Below, one piece after another: positions 56,428 to 64,000 of a stretch of DNA of 64,000 bases. The notes below the pieces were generated by a model. That model ran no database searches. It worked only from the letters and a program-made list of their open reading frames with translations, and had not been told where the DNA came from. The stretch is from Eubacterium oxidoreducens (GTDB lineage Bacteria > Bacillota > Clostridia > Lachnospirales > Lachnospiraceae): NCBI RefSeq assembly GCF_900104415.1, contig NZ_FMXR01000020.1, positions 1 to 64,000 of the forward strand, read 5' to 3'. A program made the translations under genes and the position numbers. Positions within the stretch are counted from its first letter, which is position 1, and every line of letters starts with the position of its first letter.

Positions 56428-57345
56428 ATGTCTGTTAATCTGGAATATTACAAAACTTTTTATTACGTAGCTACACTAGGAAGCATGTCCAAGGCTGCTT
56501 CACACATGTGCCTTACACCACCAACTATTACCAAAACAATCCAACTCCTTGAGGAACAGCTTAACTGCCAACTTTTTTTTCGCTCTGTAAAAGGAGTTCG
56601 CCTAACTTCCGCCGGTGAAGCTCTTTTACGAAAAGTACAACCCGGTATGAATATGTTACTTTCCGGCGAAGAAGAAATACACATGATTAACTCCCTAGAA
56701 CGCGGTACAATACGAATTGGACTAAGCGAGGCCGCCGCTAATGCCTTTATTATTTCTGATGAATTCACAAAATTCACTCAAAAATACTCCGGCATAAGCA
56801 TTATCATGAAACATCTTTCTTTTCAAGAAACACACGATATGATTTTAAGTGGCGAAATTGATTTTGGCGTTCACGGTGTTTTTCCTGAAGATTGTAAAGA
56901 TCTCAAAACTCGTACTCTAAATATTATGCCTAGTGTTGCAACTGTTGGCGCAAAATATAAACATTTAGCCCAATCACCTATCTCCCTTTATGAACTGGCT
57001 GAATATCCTTTAATTTTCGTTGATCCGAGTTACGAAGTGAGCAAATATTACAAACGACTTTATGCCAAATATAATCTTGACTTCCAGCCACACATTGAAG
57101 CCCCAACCTTAAATATGCAAATATATGCTGTTGAATCAGGACTTGGATACAGTTTTCTCCCACTATCCAACATTCACAAAAAATGTGAAGAAGGAAAACT
57201 TTTCATAGCAGATATCCAGAATGAAGAACTGCTTCAACGCCCTACTTGTATTTTATATTCAAATGATATTCCTTTAAGTCTGGCTGCCTCTACGTTAGTT
57301 AATATGTTTAAAAATCCACATGAACAAGATGACATGATGGAATAG
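56428..57345 (+). CDS. LysR-family transcriptional regulator
   Basis: 305 residues. N-terminal winged helix (NLEYYKTFYYVATLGSMSKA ... LTPPTITKTIQLLEEQL), then the periplasmic-binding-protein-like effector domain (GTIRIGLSEAAANAFIISDE). Divergent from the flavoprotein/TRAP operon across 256 bases, the classical arrangement for activating the neighbour in response to its substrate. The end is followed by a short 13-base tandem repeat. Confidence 0.93.
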   Translation: MSVNLEYYKTFYYVATLGSMSKAASHMCLTPPTITKTIQLLEEQLNCQLFFRSVKGVRLTSAGEALLRKVQPGMNMLLSGEEEIHMINSLERGTIRIGLSEAAANAFIISDEFTKFTQKYSGISIIMKHLSFQETHDMILSGEIDFGVHGVFPEDCKDLKTRTLNIMPSVATVGAKYKHLAQSPISLYELAEYPLIFVDPSYEVSKYYKRLYAKYNLDFQPHIEAPTLNMQIYAVESGLGYSFLPLSNIHKKCEEGKLFIADIQNEELLQRPTCILYSNDIPLSLAASTLVNMFKNPHEQDDMME

Positions 57346-57362
57346 CCTCTGTACTGTAATCT

Positions 57363-57402
57363 GTCATTTTTATGCTTCATTTTTATGCTTCATTTCTATG
57401 CT
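57363..57402 (+). repeat. Short tandem repeat
   Basis: Three consecutive copies of a 13-base unit, CATTTTTATGCTT (the third has one change). They lie just after the LysR gene. No function seen. Confidence 0.7.
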
Positions 57403-57466
57403 ACAATTTTCTCCGGAAACAAAATCCGTCTTATTTTGATTTTGCTGAAAGGAGATGATTCATACC

Positions 57467-58437
57467 ATGAATTCAGATATTTTTTTACATTATCACGAGG
57501 CAATTGCCGCTCATCTATACGGTTAGTGTCACAGACCACAGGATCATTGTTATTGCCTGTGCCGTATTGATCAGACCGGAATGCCGGTTATAAAAAAAGT
57601 CCTCTCTCGAGGACCGATGGGTGAAAGAAAACATCAGGTTATTCAGGGTGTCTTCACGTCCCAAAATATCACTAATGATATTTGTCAAGCTATGAGTATC
57701 TATGTTCCGGAACGCTATCTTAATCCCGACGGAACCATTAATCGAAGCACACAAGTAGCCGGTTATACTGCCGAGTCCGCACCTGTTATTTTAGCCAATC
57801 ATTCCGATGGCGGACATAAGGACGTACCGGACGGTTGCCGAAAAGGAACTTATTACAACTCGATATTAGATGAGCTTTCTAAAGCTATAAATGCCTTTGG
57901 ATTTTCGCAGGAACTGTTTGATACTTATACCGAAACAGAAAACTGGCTAAAGCGGTTTGACAATGGAACCTATCAGATTACCGACCTGGCAGGCTTCATC
58001 CGCGGAACCGGTTTGAAGCGAAATAAGCCGATTCCAGGATTTGACCGGTTGAAAGACGAACATATACCTACGCGAAACGGATTGCACATGGGACCACCCG
58101 GCGAGCGACGCAGTCATTTTTTCCAACGCACTTGGTCTTGTGCTTCAAGAGCATCTAGATACTTATAAAAATCTTGCTGGATTTAATGGATATGAAAAAG
58201 ATATTCAAAAACAGATTCTAGAAACTGCAACCGGTAACTCCGGCTTCGTATTTTCGAATCCGCACCGGTACCTGTGATGAGCAAACTTCCTTTAGCGTGC
58301 CTTATAACCTTGCCCTGGCGGCTGAGCATGCCGGAGCAGATATTGACTTTGCTCTTGTGTGGAACATGGGACACGGCGACCGTGAAGGATGTTCAAGAGG
58401 TACTTCCATTGAGTGGATTCATAAAATCTGCCCATAA
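57467..58437 (+). pseudogene. Shattered tannase-like (subtype B) alpha/beta-hydrolase gene
   Basis: Coding fragments in three frames follow one another. The longest, 57581-58168, contains SIYVPERYLNPDGTINRSTQ and GYTAESAPVILANHSDGG, which match the N-terminal part of tannase-like esterases. It then jumps to GTYYNSILDELSKAINAFGF, a C-terminal part, so the centre with the Ser nucleophile is deleted. A second frame (about 58102-58277) reads DAVIFSNALGLVLQEHLDTY; a third (about 58253-58437) reads RIRTGTCDEQTSFSVPYNLA ... ALVWNMGHGDREGCS with the catalytic His region. A short frame at 57467-57526 opens the region with a good ribosome site but stops early; its family is unclear. The gene is not functional. 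Confidence 0.72.
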
Positions 58438-58439
58438 CC

Positions 58440-58473
58440 CAAAATCCGGACTACATAACAGTCCGGATTTTCT
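58440..58473. terminator. Bidirectional terminator
   Basis: AAAATCCGGACT, loop ACATAAC, AGTCCGGATTTT. A 12-bp perfect stem with A/T runs on both sides, between the convergent esterase pseudogene and the PH-domain gene. Confidence 0.85.
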
Positions 58474-58487
58474 AATTCAATATTTCA

Positions 58488-58865
58488 TTACTTTAAAGCG
58501 TATTCGCTAATCAATTGTCCGATTTTTACAATATCACTTTTTCCGGAGAATTCGAATTTCACTTTTCCGACTCCGCTAAAATACATCTCAAGTTCACTGT
58601 CAAGATCCAAAACTCCCGCAGTTTCCACAGAAAATACCGTAATTTTGGAATAAGGCATGGATGTGTAATCTTTCTTCTTACCTGTTAACCCCTGCACATT
58701 CGTTGCAATAACACGTTTATTTGTGAAAATCACAAAATCACGTATCCCCTGATATTCACTGATGAATTCTTCTCCCTGCACAAAAAGCGGCTCTACAATT
58801 TCCTGATTTTTGAATCCACCGGTTGCCTTCAGTTTAACAAATGTTCCATTTTTAAAATCAATCAT
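58488..58865 (-). CDS. Bacterial PH-domain protein (bPH_1 type)
   Basis: 125 residues, a single domain. Motifs: GIRDFVIFTNKRVIATNVQG, TGKKKDYTSMPYSKITVFSV, ETAGVLDLDSELEMYFSGVG. Small cytoplasmic proteins of this family form oligomeric rings in crystals; the function is unknown. Monocistronic. Confidence 0.88.
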   Translation of the reverse strand: MIDFKNGTFVKLKATGGFKNQEIVEPLFVQGEEFISEYQGIRDFVIFTNKRVIATNVQGLTGKKKDYTSMPYSKITVFSVETAGVLDLDSELEMYFSGVGKVKFEFSGKSDIVKIGQLISEYALK

Positions 58866-59147
58866 AATAACACCCTTTCTGTAAAAACATTTGACACATC
58901 TATCATACTATTTATACAAATAATTCTCAAAGCATATTTGTCTACTACAGGGCGAAAAATATTGGTTTTCTAGAGTTATTATCTCTTCAGAATATCTCCT
59001 CTTTACTGCGTATAGTTATCACCATATGGAATATCCGGCACACTCTAATTTTCCTCGCTTTTTCCTTAAATACTCTTAGTGCAATAGCCCCTTATATATG
59101 CGCCACATCTTCACTCGAATCATCTACACGATCCGAGTACAGACATC
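58866..59147. other. Intergenic region without recognised features
   Basis: About 280 bases between the MFS gene and the PH-domain gene. No gene or strong hairpin was recognised. Confidence 0.5.
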
Positions 59148-60524
59148 TTATTTTCTGTTTACTAATTCATCGTCTAAAGCTTTTCCTGCTGCTTCACGAT
59201 ACTTGTCATCTTTCGCTTTCACATGATTCTTAGAGAAGAGTAACATGAGGATGACACCAATCACGCCCATTATCAGCAAGAAGATAAATACGGATCTTGC
59301 CCCTAGGATAGCTGTGCCTGCTCCTGTTGCCATTAATGCGATAATGATGGATGGTCCACATGCTTCAAAAATATTACTGATTGGATTGATAATACCAAAT
59401 ACGCTTGGGAAATCCTCTCGACGCCAATACTGTGCTGAAACGGATACTGAGAAGTTTGATGAAGCACCCATATATAATGCAATACAGATAAATGCAACTG
59501 CAAGCGGAGCGCCTGCGCCTGTTACAACAGCAGCAATACCAAGAACACCGGCCAGAACCATAATGCACATCGTAATGATCATAGCTTTCTTAGTACCAAC
59601 AGCCGTATCAATTACACCAATCACATAACTACCAATTGCACCGGCAATCGCAACACCAAGCATAACCAGTGTGAAGTTCAGTCCTTCAAATGCAGAAACA
59701 ATCGCATTTGACTGCGTCATTACACCGGCAGAACCAATTAACAGAAAACCACATACAACGGTAGCAAACCATACATCACGTGTTGTCAAGGTATGCGCGG
59801 CAGTCCATACGGTTGTACGTTTATTTTCAATTTCTTCTTCCATCATAGCCTTTGCCACTTCAGGTGTAAGCGTTTTATCATTGTCTCGATATGCGCCTAC
59901 CTGCTCTGGATAGTCAGCAAGCGCAACGATACATACGATTAAGCCGACAGTCGCAAGAATCAAAAATGGTAAGAATGATTTAAATACAGCCGGTGCCATG
60001 CCTTGTGCTAATGGAGACATTGCAGAAGTTGCAAAGATACCGGTAATACCATTTGCAAATGGGAACGCGATGGTAGCAATACCCATTACAGTACCTTTTC
60101 TACGCGGGAACCACTGTCCTGCTAATACGGATACAAGGAATACGCCATACGTAGTAATAGCAACGTTTACAATAAAGAAAAGTACCTTCCATAATCCAAG
60201 ATTTGCACACTGTCCTATGCTCATATCAATCGGAATCAAGCACATGCCATATGCAGCGGCAATTGCAACTATACCAATAATCACCGCCAGGCGTTTGACG
60301 CTTTTGATTCTTCCAAACAGACGTGAAAGAACGATCTGAATGATAACGCCCAAGATAGAGCCGATAGTTAATAACTGTCCTAATGGTGCGGCTCCGCCGT
60401 AAAAATCAGACAAAATATTAACCGGATAATTACGAAATACCATGAATGAAACCATGCCTGTAAACATGACAAACATCAGTAACCAACCGCGGGCTCCGAA
60501 GCCCAATGATTTTTTCTGTTCCAT
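59148..60524 (-). CDS. MFS transporter
   Basis: 458 residues, twelve membrane helices with a central cytoplasmic loop rich in Glu and Lys (VAKAMMEEEIENKRTT). The first-loop signature is LSRLFGRIKSVKRL, and AGQWFPRRKGTVMGIA is typical of the oxalate/formate and sugar-acid type members. The substrate is unknown. An AGGAGG ribosome site precedes the start. Confidence 0.9.
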   Translation of the reverse strand: MEQKKSLGFGARGWLLMFVMFTGMVSFMVFRNYPVNILSDFYGGAAPLGQLLTIGSILGVIIQIVLSRLFGRIKSVKRLAVIIGIVAIAAAYGMCLIPIDMSIGQCANLGLWKVLFFIVNVAITTYGVFLVSVLAGQWFPRRKGTVMGIATIAFPFANGITGIFATSAMSPLAQGMAPAVFKSFLPFLILATVGLIVCIVALADYPEQVGAYRDNDKTLTPEVAKAMMEEEIENKRTTVWTAAHTLTTRDVWFATVVCGFLLIGSAGVMTQSNAIVSAFEGLNFTLVMLGVAIAGAIGSYVIGVIDTAVGTKKAMIITMCIMVLAGVLGIAAVVTGAGAPLAVAFICIALYMGASSNFSVSVSAQYWRREDFPSVFGIINPISNIFEACGPSIIIALMATGAGTAILGARSVFIFLLIMGVIGVILMLLFSKNHVKAKDDKYREAAGKALDDELVNRK

Positions 60525-60831
60525 AACAATTACCTCCTTTATCCTAAAAATCTACACCAATTTTATATATTCTTTACAATTATTATATTCTTTATTTATA
60601 ATTTTAACAACAATAATGACCAAAAAGTATGTGTTTTATATCGTATACTTGGCAAATTCTTCCAACTCACCTAGTGTTCCTTGTGTGCGTCCTCGAACGC
60701 TGCGTTCAAGGCTCTGAAGGTCGCAGATTAATATCTATTGGAGTGAATAAAAAAGGGGCTGTCGCTTTAGATGATCATTAAGAATCATCTAAAGCGACAG
60801 CCCCATTAACATTCTTTAAATCCGGTGCTAT
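60525..60831 (-). terminator. Intergenic region with a 21-bp perfect inverted repeat and a gene remnant
   Basis: At 60755-60804 two perfectly complementary 21-base arms (beginning GGGGCTGTCGC) enclose an 8-base loop and are followed on the minus strand by a T-run. It terminates the Ig-like gene. Past it, 60641-60735 on the minus strand reads as a short C-terminal-like remnant (CDLQSLERSVRGRTQGTLGE ... FAKYTI, then stop), which I cannot assign. Confidence 0.65.
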
Positions 60832-61689
60832 TTAATCTTTTATACCATAATAATATAGGTATATGGCTTTGCTCTCACCGCCCGTCATAGACACCAGAAC
60901 CATATAGGTTTCTACAGATCCCGAGTCGGTATCATGAGTAGGCATTGTAATTAAACCGTTAGGATCTACTGTAGCATACCCTCTCAATACAGAATATGTA
61001 TACTTGATTGAATCACTGGCTGCAGGTGTAACTGATAATTGAATCTTGTCACCGGCATAAAGTTTTTTACAGTAATAGTCGCCTAATGAATATGAGAAAT
61101 CAAACGAGCTATTTGATGATGCCGGTATATAGGTTGCTGTCATTGTTATTGAAGCTGATTGAGCGCTTAGATAAATCTTCGTCGTGTCCGTTCCGTCTGT
61201 AGCAGTTATATAATAACTAAAGTCGGTTGTTCTTCAGGCTCCAAGTCCCGTCGTGCCTATACCTTGTCCTTTTACAGTAACAACGCCGTTATTGTCTATG
61301 GCAAATAATTCAGGATTGCTACTTGTATAGGAAAATGTCTTTTTCGCATCCGATGTGACTATGAGTTTGAACTTAGATTCGCAGGTGCTGTCAATCCATT
61401 TCACAGCATTTCCGGAACCATCAGTCACCTCTGACATCGTAGAGCTTCCGGATACTTGCTCCATATCTACATATATGCTGTTCTTACAAACCACGGTTTT
61501 TGTAGTGGCCTTCCCAGATACAGATCCCTTTACCGTTACGTTTACCGTTCCCGGGAGACTAAATGTAAGAATTCCTTTATCCGTAATGGTAGCAATACTG
61601 GTATCAGAAACATTCCAAACAGCATCGTTATATTTATCATCGCCACTTAGGTATTTCGTCAAATTCTTTAGGTTAGAATCGCTGTAAGG
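60832..61689 (-). pseudogene. C-terminal part of a Big2-type Ig-like surface protein, with in-frame TGA, cut by the IS91-like element
   Basis: Read from 61689 leftwards, the frame carries SDTSIATITDKGILTFSLPG and NPELFAIDNNGVVTVKGQGI, both bacterial Ig-like (Big2) strands. It ends at a TGA at 61234-61236. The same frame continues beyond it with TTDFSYYITATDGTDTTKIY, another Ig-like domain, and a natural end at 60832. At the right, the frame is lost where the transposon end begins (about 61689). The gene is thus broken twice: by a stop codon and by the insertion. The rest of the gene may lie beyond the element. Confidence 0.8.
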
Positions 61690-61892
61690 TCAAACGAAAA
61701 AGCAGCTTGAATTATAACAATAACTGCCCTTTCGTTTGATCTTATTGCGATTTAACCTAATTGAACAAAGTAAGCGTCCGTGGAGCCGATACATATGGAG
61801 TTTCAATTCATGGAGCTTACCAGTTTTACTGCCTAATTAGATAATAGCATACATTATGTCTTTTGTTTTTTGTATTTTAGGGTATCAGAAAT

Positions 61893-61915
61893 AAACCTCC
61901 CATATGCGAGGTTTT
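61893..61915. terminator. Weak hairpin after the transposase gene
   Basis: AAACCTC, loop of eight, GAGGTTT. Seven base pairs with a short T-rich tail. It may end the transposase transcript. Confidence 0.4.
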
Positions 61916-61936
61916 TGCAAATATTATTCCTGTATA

Positions 61937-63088
61937 TCAACAAAGTAACGGTTTTTGTCTATGATGATCAATCACTTTTCCGCCACAGTGCTTGCATATA
62001 CCGACCTTAAATCCCCATAGATGATCCAATATCTGAGCAGATGTCATATTCCTGAGCTCGGATATATACTTCTTACAACCAAGTTGATTCCTGCATAAAG
62101 TAAGATTACTGTTCTTCATGCGGCTGCAAAGCAATCCATAATGCCTTATTCTTACAAAGCGCTTTGGCGGAACATGCATAAGAAATCGCCTTATAAATTC
62201 AACTCCACTTATAGTAAGTTCCTTCCATTTGCCTTCATTACGGTAGTCTTTAACGGAAAATGTGACATTTTCACCATTGATGCGAATGATTCTGTAGTTG
62301 CTTATGGCTATCCTATGAGTATATTTGCCAAGGTATTTAATTACTGATTGAGCACCATTGAATGTTTTCTTGCAATGAGGAATCCATTCCTTAGAATAGC
62401 AGGTATCAATTAAGGATTTAAACTCATATCTATTCTGATATTTTTCTGATGAACCATAAAACTTTAGCTTTCCATCTTCCCACAGACTTTTTAATTCTTC
62501 CATGTATTTTCCGCGAAAAACTTTGGAGATCACCTGTACCGGTAGAAAAAACTTATCACCCTTATCTTTCCAATGTTTGTTTTTATCAAGACCTCCACCC
62601 AAAAGTATTGTGTGTATATGAGGGTGATAATTCATCTCTGATCCCCATGTGTGCAGTATGCAGATATATCCAACATTTGCACCAAGGTATTTATCCTGAA
62701 CAGAGAGATCGTTGATAGTGGCTGAAGCAGCATGGTACAACGTATCATAAAGAAGTTTTTGATTGCTGTAGATAACAGGATTCAACTCAGCTGGAACAGT
62801 AAATACCAGATGGAAATATGGAGCATCTAAAACATCTTCCTTTCGCATATCCATCCACTTTTCTTTAGGAAGAGTCTGACACATAGGACAACACCTGTTT
62901 CTGCAGGAATTATAGTGGATTGAAATACAACCACAGTCTTCGCATACCTGTACATTTGCCCCCATGCGTGAAGTCTTACAATTCATAATGGCATTTGAAA
63001 CTTTGGACTGTTCCGCTGATGGTGTATATTTCTCAAGATATTCAGAATAAAATTTCAAAAATATATCTTGGACAGTAGGTTTATTCAT
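61937..63088 (-). CDS. IS91-family transposase (Y2 HUH single-strand transposase)
   Basis: 383 residues. N-terminal zinc-binding cysteines (CEDCGCISIHYN, CRNRCCPMCQ, about residues 49-71). The HUH metal motif is in NYHPHIHTILLGGG (His155, His157, His159). The paired tyrosines sit in KYLGKYTHRIAISN (Tyr252 and Tyr256). These elements move by rolling-circle replication from a hairpin origin and do not make target duplications. The frame is complete and looks active. Upstream and overlapping by 8 bases is the tyrosine recombinase gene. Confidence 0.92.
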   Translation of the reverse strand: MNKPTVQDIFLKFYSEYLEKYTPSAEQSKVSNAIMNCKTSRMGANVQVCEDCGCISIHYNSCRNRCCPMCQTLPKEKWMDMRKEDVLDAPYFHLVFTVPAELNPVIYSNQKLLYDTLYHAASATINDLSVQDKYLGANVGYICILHTWGSEMNYHPHIHTILLGGGLDKNKHWKDKGDKFFLPVQVISKVFRGKYMEELKSLWEDGKLKFYGSSEKYQNRYEFKSLIDTCYSKEWIPHCKKTFNGAQSVIKYLGKYTHRIAISNYRIIRINGENVTFSVKDYRNEGKWKELTISGVEFIRRFLMHVPPKRFVRIRHYGLLCSRMKNSNLTLCRNQLGCKKYISELRNMTSAQILDHLWGFKVGICKHCGGKVIDHHRQKPLLC

Positions 63089-63929
63089 TTTTTAGGTCCT
63101 CTCTGTCAAAAGGACTCTGAATCCCCATAATAGTCTTATTGCTTCTGTGTAAATATACCTCAGTGGATTTAGGATCTCTATGTCCGAGAAGAGTTTGTAT
63201 ATACTTTTGATCAACCCCCTGCTCCATGAGATGTGTTGCAAAGCTGTGTCTAAGACTATGAGGTGTTGCTTTAGCAGTAATACCTGATTCTTTAATGGCT
63301 CTGCGCATGACCTGTTCCAGAGTACTTACTGTAAGATATTCTCCTGTGAATCTGTTGGGGAAAAGAATGCCGGTGGGGCGATTTCTCTCAAACCAATAGC
63401 GGGTGAGTATATCAAGATTTTTCTTTGAGAGAATTGTATAACGATCCATGCGGTTTTTAGTATTCCGTACATGAATCTGCATGTTTGATCTGGAAATATC
63501 ATCATAATGCAAGTGTATGACTTCTGATACACGCATTCCAGAAGAATACATGGTTGCAAACATTGCCTTATATTTTATATCCTCAACGTTATCGAGAAAG
63601 AGATTAACTTCATCCAATGTAAGAACAACCGGCAAAGGTTGATCTTTTATCATGCGTGGGACTAAAATCTCATCCCAAAGTATGCCGAGAACAAACTTAT
63701 AAAAAAAGCGAATAGATGAGTTATAGAGATTCAAGGTAGTGGCCTTTAATCCCTCATCTTTTTTGCGTAGAAGAAAATCTCGTACATCCTGGCAGGTAAG
63801 TTCCTTAGGATCTTTTCCGACATAGTTTAAAAAATAAGCAACATAGTTATGATAGCAGGATATAGAACGTTCCTTAAGATTGCGTATTTTTCCTGCTTCA
63901 TCAAGTTTTTTCAAATATTCATCATACAT
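63081..63929 (-). CDS. Tyrosine recombinase (XerC/integrase family) of the IS91-like element
   Basis: 282 residues. N-terminal SAM-like core-binding domain, then the catalytic domain with Arg133 (SSGMRVSEVIHLHYDDI), HxxR at 224-227 (ATPHSLRHSFATHLM), His250 (LGHRDPKSTEVYLH) and Tyr259. All catalytic residues are present. The overlap with the transposase gene suggests a two-gene mobile unit in which the recombinase resolves or helps integrate the element; that division of labour is inference. Confidence 0.9.
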   Translation of the reverse strand: MYDEYLKKLDEAGKIRNLKERSISCYHNYVAYFLNYVGKDPKELTCQDVRDFLLRKKDEGLKATTLNLYNSSIRFFYKFVLGILWDEILVPRMIKDQPLPVVLTLDEVNLFLDNVEDIKYKAMFATMYSSGMRVSEVIHLHYDDISRSNMQIHVRNTKNRMDRYTILSKKNLDILTRYWFERNRPTGILFPNRFTGEYLTVSTLEQVMRRAIKESGITAKATPHSLRHSFATHLMEQGVDQKYIQTLLGHRDPKSTEVYLHRSNKTIMGIQSPFDREDLKNE

Positions 63930-64000
63930 AGTAAAACCTCCGAAAGTATAGTCATTGATAGGAACAACTAAAACTTTGGAGGTGCATGTACATCAAAATG

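Larger units (their letters stand above)
61688..64000 (-). mobile_element. IS91-like HUH transposon carrying a tyrosine recombinase, right part off the window
   Basis: The element ends at about 61688 with a subterminal inverted repeat (TCAAACGAAA at 61690-61699 and TTTCGTTTGA at 61730-61739) that could form the replication-origin hairpin of an IS91-type end. About 200 non-coding bases precede the transposase stop. Two genes follow, overlapping by 8 bases. At 63932-63985 a second inverted repeat (ACCTCCGAAAGT / ACTTTGGAGGT) precedes the recombinase start. The other end is not in the window. Confidence 0.75.

Noticed and set aside
61234-61236. TGA read as selenocysteine in the Ig-like gene
   Set aside because: No SECIS-like hairpin was seen directly downstream, and Ig-like surface domains are not selenoproteins.

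Overview
The window looks like a chromosomal segment of a motile, anaerobic, low-GC Clostridia, most likely a Lachnospiraceae gut bacterium (Roseburia/Agathobacter type). This is inferred from an F-type ATPase operon without atpI, a flagellin with its FliS chaperone, a large flagellar-locus protein of the DUF6240 type, BspA-like leucine-rich-repeat and Ig-like surface proteins, a class B sortase, a formate channel, and ferredoxin/NADH electron-transfer modules. No rRNA, tRNA or CRISPR array was found.

Layout. 1-347 is the 5' end of a group II intron (its reverse transcriptase lies off the left edge), inserted just behind the terminator of a GntR/FadR regulator that carries an in-frame stop. 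1186-8148 is the complete atpBEFHAGDC operon followed by a carboxymuconolactone-decarboxylase-like gene. 8350-18728 is a surface module: an LRR protein, a class B sortase and a 2515-residue protein of about 24 tandem Ig-like repeats. 18972-23654 is a flagellar module (fliS, flagellin, DUF6240-like protein) with two sigma-D type promoters. A divergent membrane-anchored protein follows. 26418-31981 is a tight operon with larB and larC (nickel-pincer cofactor), an Fe-S aldo/keto reductase, a methyltransferase, an AIRS/HypE-like C-terminal domain protein and an acidic unknown. 32070-32240 is a cluster of strong hairpins. Then come a beta-helix carbohydrate-binding protein, a THEP1-like NTPase, a formate/nitrite channel and an EamA exporter. 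37882-40818 is a zinc-uptake operon (zur-znuCBA) with two palindromic operators around its promoter. 40905-47020 holds a GH13 protein with both catalytic residues replaced, malQ, an M18 aminopeptidase, a HAD phosphatase and a CapA lipoprotein.

The most interesting block is 47954-57345: a LysR regulator divergent from a seven-gene operon made of an AprA/FrdA-type flavoprotein, a two-cluster ferredoxin, a NuoE-NuoF fusion, a divergent [FeFe]-hydrogenase-like protein and a three-part TRAP transporter. The simplest reading is an NADH-driven cytoplasmic reductase for an imported organic acid. The hydrogenase-like protein keeps all four cysteines for the H-cluster [4Fe-4S] but has Met at the proton-relay cysteine, and its tail looks frameshifted.

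The right end (57467-64000) is in decay and mobile: a shattered tannase-like esterase gene, a PH-domain protein, an MFS transporter, a Big2-type Ig-like gene with an in-frame TGA, and an IS91-like HUH transposon (Y2 transposase plus tyrosine recombinase) that has landed in that Ig-like gene and runs off the right edge.
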